A DNA stretch of 64,000 nucleotides from Thiemannella venezuelensis (GCF_014203605.1 NZ_JACHJJ010000005.1:124001-188000); one strand, 5' to 3'. Shown: positions 9,675 to 18,929, numbered from the stretch's first letter. The notes: generated from the letters alone by a model not told the origin. Numbers and translations are program-made.

Positions 9675-10904
9675 ATGGCAGCGCCGTACCCTGCGGGGGG
9701 TTCTCAGGGTCCCTATTTCTTCCTCAGCTACGCCCACGTCCCGTCGCACGACGGCACGGACTCCAGCGACCCCAACCAGTGGGTGGAGAAGCTGTTCCGC
9801 GCGCTGTGCGACTACATCCTGCACCACACGGGCCTGCCGGCCGGGGCGGCCGGTTACATGGACCGGGGGCTGCGGACGGGGGAGAACTGGCCGCGCGCCC
9901 TCTCCGAGCAGCTCTCCAGCTGCCGGGTGTTCGTCCCCCTCTACTCGCCGCGCTATTTCGAGAGCGAGGCCTGCGGCAAGGAGTGGGCCTCGTTCCTGAC
10001 GCGGGCCGGCGACCACGTCGCCGCCGGGGGGCTGATGCCCAACGCGATCGTCCCCGCGCTCTGGACGCCGGTCAGGCTGGAGTCGATGCCCCAGGTGGCG
10101 CGGGACATCCAGTTCAACCACACCGATCTCGGACGGCACTACGCCGACAAGGGCTTCTACGGGATCATGAAGCTCAAGAAGTACCGGGACCACTACCAGA
10201 ACGCCATCCACGAGCTCGGGCAGCGGATCATCGAGGTGGCGGAGAGCACCCCGATGCCGCGCGGGGACATCCCGAACTTCACCGAGGCCAGGAGCGTGTT
10301 CGCGGACAGCACGCCCGAGCGGCCGATCACGGTGACGGTCGTGGCGCCCGACAGGGAGAACCTCCCGCCGGGGCGCAACCCCGCCTACTACGGCGACACG
10401 CCTCCGAAGTGGGACCCCTACCACGCGGACGACGAAGGGAAGTCGCTGGCGGCCTGCGTCGCCGAGGTGGCGCGCTCCCGGGGGTTCCTGCCGGAGATCG
10501 GCTCCCTGGACGAGCACGCCGAGATGCTCGCGGCCGACGACTCCCACGCCCCCGGGGTGATGCTCGTGGACCCGTGGGCGACCTCCAGCGAGGAGTGCAA
10601 GCGGGCGCTGCACCCGGTGGACCGGTCGGGGCGGCCGTGGGTGACGGTCATGGTCCCGTGGAACCGCGACGACCCCGAGACGGTGGAGCACCAGGAGCAG
10701 CTCCGGGGCCACCTGCGGGCGGCCCTGGCCAGCAAGCTCGCCGAACCGGAGGCCAGGCCGTACATCCCCACGTTCGACGACTTCCAGACCGCGCTGCCCG
10801 ACGTCCTGCGCAGGGCGGAGCAGCGGTTCCTCAACCGCGCCCCCGCCTACCCCCCCGACGGCGACAAGATCGACCGGCCCAAGCTGACCAGGCCCGAGGA
10901 GTGA
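9675..10904 (+). CDS. fxsC: TIR-like protein FxsC
   Basis: A 409-residue protein with an N-terminal TIR-like fold: YFFLSYAHV at residues 13-21, the RTGENWP loop, then VFVPLYSPRYFESEACGKEW, resembling the BB-loop to alpha-C part of TIR domains. The second half (about 215-400) looks like another alpha/beta nucleotide-binding-like unit and has no assigned function. It is a standard member of FxSxx-COOH loci and sits between fxsB and fxsT; its stop is two bases before the fxsT ATG. GGGAAGGGAGG precedes the ATG. Whether it hydrolyses NAD+ or merely scaffolds is unknown. Confidence 0.9.
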   Translation: MAAPYPAGGSQGPYFFLSYAHVPSHDGTDSSDPNQWVEKLFRALCDYILHHTGLPAGAAGYMDRGLRTGENWPRALSEQLSSCRVFVPLYSPRYFESEACGKEWASFLTRAGDHVAAGGLMPNAIVPALWTPVRLESMPQVARDIQFNHTDLGRHYADKGFYGIMKLKKYRDHYQNAIHELGQRIIEVAESTPMPRGDIPNFTEARSVFADSTPERPITVTVVAPDRENLPPGRNPAYYGDTPPKWDPYHADDEGKSLAACVAEVARSRGFLPEIGSLDEHAEMLAADDSHAPGVMLVDPWATSSEECKRALHPVDRSGRPWVTVMVPWNRDDPETVEHQEQLRGHLRAALASKLAEPEARPYIPTFDDFQTALPDVLRRAEQRFLNRAPAYPPDGDKIDRPKLTRPEE

Positions 10905-10906
10905 CC

Positions 10907-13900
10907 ATGAGCGAAGGACAGGTCGTCACCTTCTACTCGTACAAGGGCGGCACCGGGCGGACCATGGCGCTGGCGAACACGGCGTGGATCCTCGCCAGCG
11001 CGGGCAAGCGGGTGCTCGTGGTGGACTGGGACCTCGACTCCCCGGGCCTGCACAAGTTCTTCAACCCGTTCCTCGCGCCGGGGGTGGCGACCACCACGGC
11101 GGGCGTCATCGACCTGATCTCCGACTACCAGTGGGCGGCGATGCGCAACGAGCCCCGCCCCGGGGACTGGCACAAGGAGTACGCCAGGGCGGAGAAGCAC
11201 GCGATCTCGCTCGACTGGGAGTTCCCCGACGGCGGGACCCTCGACTACCTCTCGCCCGGCCGGGCCAACCGCGACTACTCCTCCCCGGCGTCCGGCTTCA
11301 ACTGGGACAACTTCTACGACCGCCAGGGCGGCGGGCAGTTCTTCGACGCGCTGCGCGCCGACATGAAGGCATGCTACGACTACACCCTCATCGACAGCCG
11401 CACCGGCGCCAGCGACATCGCGGGCATCTGCACCGTGCAGATGCCCGACATCCTCGTCGACTGCTTCACCCTGGCCAACCAGGGCATCGACGGCGCCTCG
11501 CAGACGGCCAGGGACATCAGCGAGCGCTACCGCGACCGCAACATCCGCATCTTCCCCGTCCCCATGCGGATCGACATGGGGGAGAAGGAGCGGTGCGACG
11601 TCGGCCGCGCCCTGGCCCGGCGGAAGTTCGACGGCTTCCCCAAGGGCATGACGGCGGAGGAGGCCGACGAGTACTGGGGCGCCGTCGAGATCCCGTACAC
11701 CCCCTTCTACGCCTTCGAGGAGATCCTCTCCACGTTCGGGGACGACCCGGCGCGGCCCGGCTCGCTGCTGGCCGCCTTCGAGCGGCTCACCTCGGTGATC
11801 ACCGGTGGCGAGGTGGGCTCGTTCCCCCGGATGGAGGAGGCCCTACGCCTGCGGCACCTGGACAAGTTCGTGCGGCGGCACCCCGCGCTCCAGACCGACG
11901 TGCACATCAGCTACGCGCACGAGGACCGGATGTGGGCGGACTGGATCGCCGCGGTGCTCGACCGGCAGGGCTACCGGGTCGCGCTGCGCGGCGTCGAGGC
12001 GGACGAGAGCGGGGCCGGGGAGTCCGAGGGGGAGGCGCCCAGGACCGTGGTCGTGCTCTCCGGCGCCTACCTGCGCACGCCCCGGGCGCTGGTGGTGTGG
12101 TCGCGCCTGACGGCCGCCGAGACGGCGGGGCGGGGCGAGCTGATCCCGGTGCGGACCTCCGAGGCCCGCTTCCCGTCGCCGTTCGGCGACCGGGCGCTGG
12201 CCGACCTCACCCGGATCGGCGAGCACTCGGCCGCCGAGACGCTGCTGAAGGCCTTCGGCAGGACCGACGAGCTGTCGGCCGTGGACGTGTCGGCCGTGGG
12301 AGCGCGCTTCCCGGGAAGCGTCCCCCGGGTGTGGAACGTCTCCACCAGGAACGCCGCCTTCACCGGGCGCAGCACCGTGCTGGAGGCGCTCCGGCGCCAG
12401 CTGGTGGGGGGCAGCGCGGCCGTGGTGCTGCCGCAGGCGCTGTACGGCCTGGGCGGGGTGGGCAAGACCCAGGTCGCGCTGGAGTACGCCCACCGCTTCA
12501 AGGCCGACTACGACCTGGTCTGGTGGGTGTCGTCGGAGGACCGCGAGCGCATCAACGCCGCGTTCGAGGATCTGGCCCGCGAGCTCGGCATCCGCGTCGG
12601 AGAGAACATCGCCGAGGTCGTGGGGGCGGTGCGGGAGGCGCTCCGGGTGGGCAGCCCGCACTCCCGCTGGCTGCTGATCTTCGACAACGCCGGCGACCCG
12701 GACGAGCTCAGGGACTTCTTCCCGGGCGGGACCGGCCACGTCGTGATCACCTCGCGGAACCAGGCCTGGTCGAGTGTGGCGGCCCCGCTGGAGGTCGACG
12801 TCTTCAGCCAGCAGGAGAGCCTGGAGCACCTGAGCCGCAGGGTGCCGGGGCTCGCCGCGGGGGACGCCCTGGAGGTCGCGTCCGCCCTGGGCCACCTGCC
12901 GATCGCGGTGGAGCAGGCCGCCGCCTGGCTCGCCGAGACCGGCATGCCCGCGGCGACCTTCGTGGAGCAGCTGGAGTCGGAGACCGCCCGGGTGCTGTCC
13001 ATGGGCCAGCCGGCCGACTACCCCCACCCCGTCGCGGTGACCTGGAACCTCTCGCTGGGCCAGCTCCGCGAGAGCTCTCCGGCGTCGGTGCGGCTCCTGC
13101 AGCTCTGCGCGTTCTTCGCCCCGGAGCCGGTCTCGATGTCCCTGCTCTACAGCGACGAGATGATCAGTTCGCTCCTGCCGTACGACGACTCCCTGCAGGA
13201 GAAGCTCGTGCTCGGCCGGGTCATCCAGGAGATCGGCCGGTTCGCGCTGGCCAGGGTGGACCAGGGCAACAACACCATCCAGGTGCACCGGCTCGTGCAG
13301 TCCGTCATCCGCAGCCAGATGACGGAGGAGGAGCAGGACAAGGCCTGCCACGAGGTGCACCGCATCCTGGTGGGCGCCCGGCCGCGCCAGGGCGAGGTGG
13401 ACGACCCGGAGAACTGGACGAGGTACGACCTCATCTGGCAGCACCTGCAGCCCTCCCGGGCGACCGAGTGCACCGAGGAGGCGACCCGGCAGCTTCTCAC
13501 CGACCGGGTGCGCTACCTGTGGAAGCGCGGCGACTTCGACAGCGCGCTCGTCCTCGGCGACCGGCTGGCCAACTACTGGGAGGAGACCTTCGGCACCGAC
13601 GACCGCCAGCGCCTCCACCTGCTGTTCAACGTGGCCAACGTCAAGCGCTCCCAGGGCAAGTACCAGGAGGCCAGGGAGCTGGACGAGTGGGCCAGGGACA
13701 TGCAGCGCAGGGTGGTCGGGGAGTGGCACCCGCACACGCTGATGACCGCGGGCGGGCTCGGCGCCGACCTGCGGGGCCTCGGCGAGTACGGCGAGGCGCT
13801 GGAGCTGGACAAGGCGACCTTCGAGCGGTGGAAGACGCTGTACGGCGAGGACCACCCCAGGACCCTCGCCGCCGCCAACAACCTGGCGCTCTCCTACCGG

Positions 13901-14800
13901 CTCGTCGGCGACAGCCACAACGCCAGGGAGCTCGACGAGGACACCCTGCTGCGGCGGAGCCGCGTGCTCGGCCCCACCCATCCGTACACGCTCTACTCCG
14001 CCTCCCAGCTCGCCCGCGACCTGCGGGAGATCGGGATCTACCAGGAGTCGGTCGAGATCCTGCGGACCACCCTGCAGCACTACAAGGAGACCCTCGGCGA
14101 GAACTTCGTCGACACCCTCCGGGCGGCCAAGAGCCTGGCGGTCTCCCTGCGCCGGGCGGGCGAGCAGCAGGAGGCGTGGCAGCTGGCGAAGGAGACCGAG
14201 GACCGCTACCGCCAGCGCTACCCCGGGACCCCCGACGCGCTGGCCGCCACCCTGGAGCTGGCCTGCTGCGAGTCGGCGCTGGACGACAAGGCGGCGGCGC
14301 GCGACCGCGCGGCGAGGATCGTGGAGGTCTACCGGGAGAACCTCGGGGAGGACCACCCCGGCACGCTGATCGCCCGCAACAACCTGGCCATCTACCTGCG
14401 CGGCACCGGCGAGGCGGGCAAGGCGGGCGGCGAGGCGGAGGAGGTGCTGGAGGGCCTGCGCAGGCAACTCGGCGAGAACCATCCGTTCACCCTCTCGGCG
14501 GCCATCAACCTGGCCAACTGCCTGGGCGACGCGGGGCGGGCCGCGGAGGCGGAGGCGCTGGAACGCCGGACGCTCGACGAGCTGCGGACCGCGCTCGGCC
14601 CGGAGCATCCGGACACGCTCACGTGCGAGGCCAACCTGGCGGTGACCCTCCACGCGCTGGAGCGCACGGCCCAGGCCGAGCGGCTGCGGGAACGGGTGCT
14701 GGCGGTCAAGGCCCGCGTCCTGGGCGAGGACCACCCCACCCTGGCCCACCTGCGGCAGTGGCGGAGGATCAACCGCGACCTCGAACCGCAGCCGTTCTGA
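10907..14800 (+). CDS. fxsT: FxsT: giant ParA-like / TIR-like / NB-ARC / TPR protein
   Basis: The ATG at 10907 follows GAGGAG within the end of fxsC; the product is 1297 residues. Domains in order: a deviant ParA/MinD-type P-loop (YSYKGGTGRT, about residues 10-20, then DWDLDSPG); a TIR-like segment starting HISYAHEDRMWAD (about 330); an NB-ARC/STAND ATPase with Walker A GLGGVGKTQ (about 510) and Walker B WLLIFDNAG (about 588); and from about residue 900 to the end a long array of Kinesin-light-chain-type TPRs, each with GxxHPxTL turns. The architecture is like NLR immune switches. In FxSxx-COOH loci its role is unproven; it may sense the modified peptide or a cell signal. Confidence 0.92.
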   Translation: MSEGQVVTFYSYKGGTGRTMALANTAWILASAGKRVLVVDWDLDSPGLHKFFNPFLAPGVATTTAGVIDLISDYQWAAMRNEPRPGDWHKEYARAEKHAISLDWEFPDGGTLDYLSPGRANRDYSSPASGFNWDNFYDRQGGGQFFDALRADMKACYDYTLIDSRTGASDIAGICTVQMPDILVDCFTLANQGIDGASQTARDISERYRDRNIRIFPVPMRIDMGEKERCDVGRALARRKFDGFPKGMTAEEADEYWGAVEIPYTPFYAFEEILSTFGDDPARPGSLLAAFERLTSVITGGEVGSFPRMEEALRLRHLDKFVRRHPALQTDVHISYAHEDRMWADWIAAVLDRQGYRVALRGVEADESGAGESEGEAPRTVVVLSGAYLRTPRALVVWSRLTAAETAGRGELIPVRTSEARFPSPFGDRALADLTRIGEHSAAETLLKAFGRTDELSAVDVSAVGARFPGSVPRVWNVSTRNAAFTGRSTVLEALRRQLVGGSAAVVLPQALYGLGGVGKTQVALEYAHRFKADYDLVWWVSSEDRERINAAFEDLARELGIRVGENIAEVVGAVREALRVGSPHSRWLLIFDNAGDPDELRDFFPGGTGHVVITSRNQAWSSVAAPLEVDVFSQQESLEHLSRRVPGLAAGDALEVASALGHLPIAVEQAAAWLAETGMPAATFVEQLESETARVLSMGQPADYPHPVAVTWNLSLGQLRESSPASVRLLQLCAFFAPEPVSMSLLYSDEMISSLLPYDDSLQEKLVLGRVIQEIGRFALARVDQGNNTIQVHRLVQSVIRSQMTEEEQDKACHEVHRILVGARPRQGEVDDPENWTRYDLIWQHLQPSRATECTEEATRQLLTDRVRYLWKRGDFDSALVLGDRLANYWEETFGTDDRQRLHLLFNVANVKRSQGKYQEARELDEWARDMQRRVVGEWHPHTLMTAGGLGADLRGLGEYGEALELDKATFERWKTLYGEDHPRTLAAANNLALSYRLVGDSHNARELDEDTLLRRSRVLGPTHPYTLYSASQLARDLREIGIYQESVEILRTTLQHYKETLGENFVDTLRAAKSLAVSLRRAGEQQEAWQLAKETEDRYRQRYPGTPDALAATLELACCESALDDKAAARDRAARIVEVYRENLGEDHPGTLIARNNLAIYLRGTGEAGKAGGEAEEVLEGLRRQLGENHPFTLSAAINLANCLGDAGRAAEAEALERRTLDELRTALGPEHPDTLTCEANLAVTLHALERTAQAERLRERVLAVKARVLGEDHPTLAHLRQWRRINRDLEPQPF

Positions 14801-14804
14801 CCGC

Positions 14805-14829
14805 GGCCCGCCCCGCCGTACGGCGGGCC
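14805..14829. terminator. Bidirectional terminator candidate after fxsT
   Basis: GGCCCGCC pairs with GGCGGGCC around a 9-base loop; an alternative perfect palindrome CCGCCGTACGGCGG lies inside it. It occupies the 41-bp gap between convergent fxsT and the alpha/beta hydrolase gene. Confidence 0.55.
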
Positions 14830-14841
14830 GGGCCGGCCGGG

Positions 14842-15708
14842 TCACCCCTCGGCGAGCCAGGTCAGGATGTCGGGCAGGACGTGGAGCGAGCCGAAATGGG
14901 CCGCGCCCTCCTGGATGACCACCGTGGCGCCGGGGATCTGCCGGCCCAGCCAGCGCGCGTGGCCGACCGGGGAGAAGACGTCCTCGTCGCCGTGCCAGAG
15001 GAGGGTCGGCACGCCGATGCCGGCCGGGTCGAAGCCCCAGGGCGAGCTGAAGGCCAGCGCGTCGTCCACCCAGCCGGCCGCGGAGTCCCGCAGCGCCTCG
15101 GCGAAGGTCGTGGCCAGCATCCGCCGGATCCCGAAGTCGGCGACGATGTGGCGGTCGGGTTCGGGCAGGTCGGTGTCGAGCGCCGGGACCAGCCGGGTCG
15201 GGTCGGCCCTGACCTCGTCGGCGACGGCGTCCAGCAGCGCGGTGAGCGCGCTGTGGCCGTGCGCCGCCGCGGTGTACTCGATCACGTTGGAGCGCGACAT
15301 GCCCTCGAACCAGTCCAGTCCCTCGGCGTAGCGCGGGGCCAGCGGGACAAGCGCGGCCAGCCGGGTCGTGCGGTCCGGCAGCAGGGCGGCGCAGGCCAGC
15401 GCGTGCGGGGCGCCGCCCGAGCGGCCGATCACCGCGAACCGCTCGATGCCGAAGAAGTCGGCTATCGCCGCCACGTCGCCCGCCACGTCGGCGACGCTCC
15501 TGCCGACGAGCCGGTCGGAGAGGCCGTAGCCGGGGCGGTCGTAGGTGATCAGCCGGATGCCCATGCGGTAGAGGACGGTGGCGCGGGGGGCGGGGCCGAC
15601 CCTGCTCCCGGGCGTGCCGTGCAGCAGGAAGATCGGTGTTCCGTCCGGCACCCCGCTCTGGTCGACTGCGAGAGTTCTTCCGTCCGCCGTCTTCACCAGT
15701 GCAGTCAA
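14842..15708 (-). CDS. Alpha/beta-fold hydrolase
   Basis: A 288-residue soluble alpha/beta hydrolase. It has the oxyanion HGTPGS near residue 32, nucleophile Ser in GRSGGAPHA (about 95), the acid in WHGDEDVFSP (about 240) and His in EGAAHFGS near the C terminus, so the triad is complete. The substrate cannot be told from sequence. The TTG at 15708 (MTALVKTADG) is preceded by GGGAGG at good spacing. An ATG at 15726 is an alternative with a weaker site. It faces fxsT and is not part of that operon. Confidence 0.82.
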   Translation of the reverse strand: MTALVKTADGRTLAVDQSGVPDGTPIFLLHGTPGSRVGPAPRATVLYRMGIRLITYDRPGYGLSDRLVGRSVADVAGDVAAIADFFGIERFAVIGRSGGAPHALACAALLPDRTTRLAALVPLAPRYAEGLDWFEGMSRSNVIEYTAAAHGHSALTALLDAVADEVRADPTRLVPALDTDLPEPDRHIVADFGIRRMLATTFAEALRDSAAGWVDDALAFSSPWGFDPAGIGVPTLLWHGDEDVFSPVGHARWLGRQIPGATVVIQEGAAHFGSLHVLPDILTWLAEG

Positions 15709-15879
15709 GGCCGACCTCCCCGTCATCCGCCACTTGAATGGTTCCCTGTTTCGAGGCATCTGTCCCGCAGGTCTTGCTGACATCTGAGGATTTTTCGCGT
15801 CCTGCCGGGTATGTTCCACGGCTGCTCCGGGCACGTCCCTCCTCCCGCGCGTCCCCGAAGAGGCGTAGGCTCACGGGGC

Positions 15880-17025
15880 GTGGATCTCGACTTCGTCTGT
15901 GCACACGCCGGTCGCCCGGCCGCCGACCTGACCCGGCGCGATGTGGTCCGTGCCCTCCTCGCCGTGCCGTCGGGGGTGGCGCTGGTGGCCCTTCCCGACC
16001 TGCGGCGGTCTCTGCTGGCGGCGGGCAACCCGCTCTCGGCGCCCTTCTGGGAGTCGGCCAAGGCGACGCTCGGCGCGATCGAGTCGGGCAGCGCCACGGT
16101 GGGCGACGTGCAGCGGTGGCTGGAGTCCACCGGGACCGAACCGCTCCTGCTGACCAGGAGCTTCTTCGTCTGGCCCGAGGAGGACGAGCGGGGCCCGGCC
16201 GCCGGGGAGATGTACCGCCGGCTGGTCGCCCACCTGGAGGAGCGGGTCGCCGAGGGTGAGATCGACCCGGACGCGCTCGCCCGCGGGGAGGCGGCCGCCC
16301 GGGAGGCGTACGAGGACCTGCAGGAGCACTGGCTCAACAGCCCGCTCCCCGACGGGAGGGTCCCCGTGGTCGAGGTCGGCGACGAGCAGGACGCGGAGCT
16401 CTTCGCGGCCTGGGACGAGGAGGAGGCGTTCGCGCTCGGCGAGCTCCGGCGCATCCTGGCGGACCTGCCGGAGCCCGTGCGGCCCGCGGCGGAGCTGCGG
16501 GCGGCGGGCACCCGGCTCCGCGAGGTGCTGGCCGCCCCCGGATACCCGGGCAACGTGCTGCGGGCCTGCGCGGGCTACGAGGGGGAGCCGCTGCCCGACG
16601 ACGACGAGGAGCTCTGGCTGACCGTCACGGCGGGCATCGCCGGGCCGGCCGCCGACCTGTCGGAGGACGACGACGACGAGGAGCCCGCCGCCGGCGAGGA
16701 CGGGCTCGGGCACGAGGACGGGGTGCTGGCGTCGCTGTGCGCGATCCACCACGCGGACTGGCTGGCCGTGGTCGCCGCCCTGGCCAGGCGCGGCCCCGGG
16801 GTGCTCGCCTCACCCGAGCGGATCGCCCGCCTGATCGCCGAGTCCGACGACATCGACGTCGACATGGACGACCCGGAGGATCTGGAGGCGGCCGAGATGC
16901 TGTTCGGCTCGGTCACGCCGCTGTGGGCCTCCCTCGGGATCGTCGACAGGAACGAGATCCTCACCCCGCTGGGGCACTGGGGGCTGCCCAGGGCGCTGGA
17001 GCGGGCCTGGTCCCCGTCCGCCTGA
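15880..17025 (+). CDS. Uncharacterised acidic protein
   Basis: A 381-residue very acidic protein that I do not recognise. The N-terminal 45 residues include the hydrophobic stretch ALLAVPSGVALVALPDL, followed by helical acidic segments. A run of Asp/Glu (about residues 255-280, EDDDDEE) separates two halves. No signal peptide, catalytic motif or repeat is evident. TAGGCT at 15866-15871 lies eight bases before the GTG with no ribosome site, so a leaderless message is likely. A frame extension to 15811 exists but lacks initiation signals. It is followed by a strong hairpin. Confidence 0.72.
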   Translation: MDLDFVCAHAGRPAADLTRRDVVRALLAVPSGVALVALPDLRRSLLAAGNPLSAPFWESAKATLGAIESGSATVGDVQRWLESTGTEPLLLTRSFFVWPEEDERGPAAGEMYRRLVAHLEERVAEGEIDPDALARGEAAAREAYEDLQEHWLNSPLPDGRVPVVEVGDEQDAELFAAWDEEEAFALGELRRILADLPEPVRPAAELRAAGTRLREVLAAPGYPGNVLRACAGYEGEPLPDDDEELWLTVTAGIAGPAADLSEDDDDEEPAAGEDGLGHEDGVLASLCAIHHADWLAVVAALARRGPGVLASPERIARLIAESDDIDVDMDDPEDLEAAEMLFGSVTPLWASLGIVDRNEILTPLGHWGLPRALERAWSPSA

Positions 17026-17059
17026 CCGCGCCGGGCCCTCCGGTGCGGCGGAGGCCGCG

Positions 17060-17083
17060 GTCCCGCGCCGGAGGGCGCGGGAC
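17060..17083. terminator. Bidirectional terminator
   Basis: A perfect 10-bp stem (GTCCCGCGCC with GGCGCGGGAC) and a GGAG loop lie between the convergent acidic-protein gene and the small membrane protein gene. Confidence 0.7.
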
Positions 17084-17090
17084 GGCGCAC

Positions 17091-17348
17091 CTAGGCCGGC
17101 CCGTCCCCGCCGTCCGGCTCGCTCTTGCGCGACTGCGACTCCGCCCTGTGCGACTCCGCCCTGTGCGACTCGGCCCTGCGCGACTCCGCCTCGCGCGCCT
17201 CCGCCTCGGAGGGGACCTCGATCTTCGAGATCTGCTTCCTCATGGACTTGATGAGCAGGAACAACGCGAACCCGAGCGCCGCCACGACGAGGAATCCCAG
17301 CAGGCCCGGGCTGACATCACCTTTGGTGACGGTGTCGAATGCAATCAC
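17091..17348 (-). CDS. Small single-pass membrane protein downstream of mca
   Basis: An 85-residue protein. The membrane segment LLGFLVVAALGFALFLLI spans about residues 15-33. A basic KSMRKQ stop-transfer follows, then a charged helical tail with three copies of a RAES(H/R/Q) repeat. It lies 34 bp downstream of mca on the same strand, so it is probably co-transcribed. A small membrane protein in the same place next to mca (Rv1083) is known, from memory, in M. tuberculosis. Function unknown. Confidence 0.75.
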   Translation of the reverse strand: MIAFDTVTKGDVSPGLLGFLVVAALGFALFLLIKSMRKQISKIEVPSEAEAREAESRRAESHRAESHRAESQSRKSEPDGGDGPA

Positions 17349-17382
17349 GTGCCAAGTTTGCCACCGCCACCCGGCGGTCGCG

Positions 17383-18279
17383 TCAGGGGCAGGCGTGCGA
17401 CACCTCGTCGGCGTGGGCGTCGGCGTGGATCCCGGTGAACAGGTCGGTCTCCGGCGGCTCGGTGTCGACCAGGGAGCGCGCCAGGTGGTAGTCCTCGGTC
17501 GGCCAGACCTCGCGCTGCAGCTCCCGGGGGCAGACGAACCAGAACCCGTCGGGGTCGACCTGGGTGGCGTGCGCCAGCAGGGCCGCGTCCCGCGCCTCGA
17601 AGTAGTCGCCGCAGGCGACCCGGGTGGTCACCGGCCACTTCTGCGGGCGGTCCTCCCAGCGGGAGATCCAGTCGGCGTACGGCGAGCCGATCCCGCGCTC
17701 GGTCATGGCCTCGTGCAGCGCCTCGAACCGCTCCTTGGTGAAGCCCATGTGGTAGTAGAGCTTCAGCGGCTGCCAGGGCTCGCCCGTCCCGGGATAGCGG
17801 TCGGGGTCGCCCGCGGCCTCGAACGCCTCGACCGAGACCCGGTTGGTCATGATGTGGTCGGGGTGGGGGTAGCCGCCGTCGTCGTCGTAGGTGAGGATGA
17901 CGTGCGGCCGGAACTCGCGCACCGCGGCGACCAGGGGCGCCGAGGCGACCTCGATCGGCTGGAGCGCGAAGCAGCCCTCGGGCAGCGGCTCGCTCTCGTC
18001 GTCCGGCAGCCCGGAGTCGACGAAGCCGAGGAAGCGCTGCCGCACGCCGAGGATCTCGCGTGCGCGCTCCATCTCCAGGCGGCGGACCTCGCCGATGTTC
18101 TCCAAGATGTCGGGCCGATCCATCTTGGGGTTCAGGATCGAGCCGCGCTCCCCTCCGGTGAGGGTGCAGACGAGCACGTCCACACCTTCGGCGACGTAGC
18201 GCGCCATGGTGGCGGCGCCCTTGCTGGACTCGTCGTCGGGATGCGCGTGAACGGCCATCAGCCTCAGCGGTGCACTCAC
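17383..18279 (-). CDS. mca: Mycothiol S-conjugate amidase
   Basis: A 298-residue LmbE/PIG-L zinc amidase. The metal motif AHPDDE is at residues 11-16 and a second metal-site segment is YPHPDHIMTN (about 125-134). Mca cleaves mycothiol-toxin conjugates to a mercapturic acid and GlcN-inositol, detoxifying electrophiles in the cytosol. The GTG at 18279 follows AGAGGAG; upstream residues to 18321 lack a ribosome site. Long residue runs are shared with a second copy at 41450-42328. It is divergent from the DUF4307 and greA genes, the common actinobacterial order. Confidence 0.95.
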   Translation of the reverse strand: MSAPLRLMAVHAHPDDESSKGAATMARYVAEGVDVLVCTLTGGERGSILNPKMDRPDILENIGEVRRLEMERAREILGVRQRFLGFVDSGLPDDESEPLPEGCFALQPIEVASAPLVAAVREFRPHVILTYDDDGGYPHPDHIMTNRVSVEAFEAAGDPDRYPGTGEPWQPLKLYYHMGFTKERFEALHEAMTERGIGSPYADWISRWEDRPQKWPVTTRVACGDYFEARDAALLAHATQVDPDGFWFVCPRELQREVWPTEDYHLARSLVDTEPPETDLFTGIHADAHADEVSHACP

Positions 18280-18353
18280 GGCTCGTTGTCTCCTCTTCGC
18301 TCCCGGGATGGTGTCGATCACTCCAGGGAGAGGTTAGTTTCTCTAAGGCGGTC

Positions 18354-18372
18354 GCGGGGGCGAGGCCCCCGC
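18354..18372. repeat. Strong hairpin in the mca / DUF4307 intergenic region
   Basis: GCGGGGGC pairs perfectly with GCCCCCGC around GAG. It lies between divergent genes, so it is not an ordinary terminator. It could be part of a 5' leader of one of the transcripts or insulate the two promoters. Confidence 0.4.
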
Positions 18373-18422
18373 GGGGGACAATTGTCTCGGATAACGCCGA
18401 GGTAGTGCAGGGAGATTCCGTC

Positions 18423-18851
18423 ATGGCCACCAGCGAGGCCGAGCAGGGCCGGTTCGAAGGCCCCGTCCTCGGCACCCCCGGCGACTTCCCCGACCGCCCG
18501 CAGACCAGGGGGCGCTTCGTGGTGCACGGCGTCATCGCGATCCTCTGCGCCGTGCTGGCGGGCGGATGGGGCTACGTCATGTGGGCGGCCAAGGGGAATC
18601 CCGCGGTCATCGACCAGGTCATCGCCTTCGACGCGGGGCGCGCCGACTCCATCAAGATCGTATTCGAGGTGGTCAAGCCCTCCGACCGCGCGGCCCGCTG
18701 CCGGCTGCGCGCCATGGACGTCGGGCACGTGGAGGTCGGGAGCCGGGAGGTCGAAATTCCGGCCGGTGAGGGATATGTCCGGCTTACTGAACGGCTAGAG
18801 ACCAGTGCCCAGGCCACTTCGGGTGACGTCGAGTACTGCCATCTCGTATAG
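18423..18851 (+). CDS. DUF4307 membrane protein
   Basis: A 142-residue protein with a polar N-terminal 35 residues, one membrane helix (VVHGVIAILCAVLAGGWGYV, about 33-52) and an extracytoplasmic beta-rich domain with two Cys (RCRLRAM and EYCHLV), matching DUF4307 proteins. The gene stands between mca and greA in many actinobacteria. GGGAGA precedes the ATG. No function is known; the position beside the mycothiol enzyme is conserved but unexplained. Confidence 0.85.
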   Translation: MATSEAEQGRFEGPVLGTPGDFPDRPQTRGRFVVHGVIAILCAVLAGGWGYVMWAAKGNPAVIDQVIAFDAGRADSIKIVFEVVKPSDRAARCRLRAMDVGHVEVGSREVEIPAGEGYVRLTERLETSAQATSGDVEYCHLV

Positions 18852-18929
18852 TGAGACATTTGGGGAAGCGTTCGGGCGGTTAACTTGTTAGCCTTTCGAG
18901 ATTCGACTGCCCGCTATCCCGGCGCCGAG

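Noticed and set aside
9647-10906. Open frame running into fxsT from upstream
   Set aside because: The frame is simply open through fxsC in another phase. The real fxsT start at 10907 has a ribosome site and begins the P-loop domain.
11843-15904. Very long minus-strand frame of over 1300 codons across fxsT
   Set aside because: Its codon pattern mirrors the TPR gene on the other strand and has no recognisable domain apart from a shifted reading of the hydrolase.
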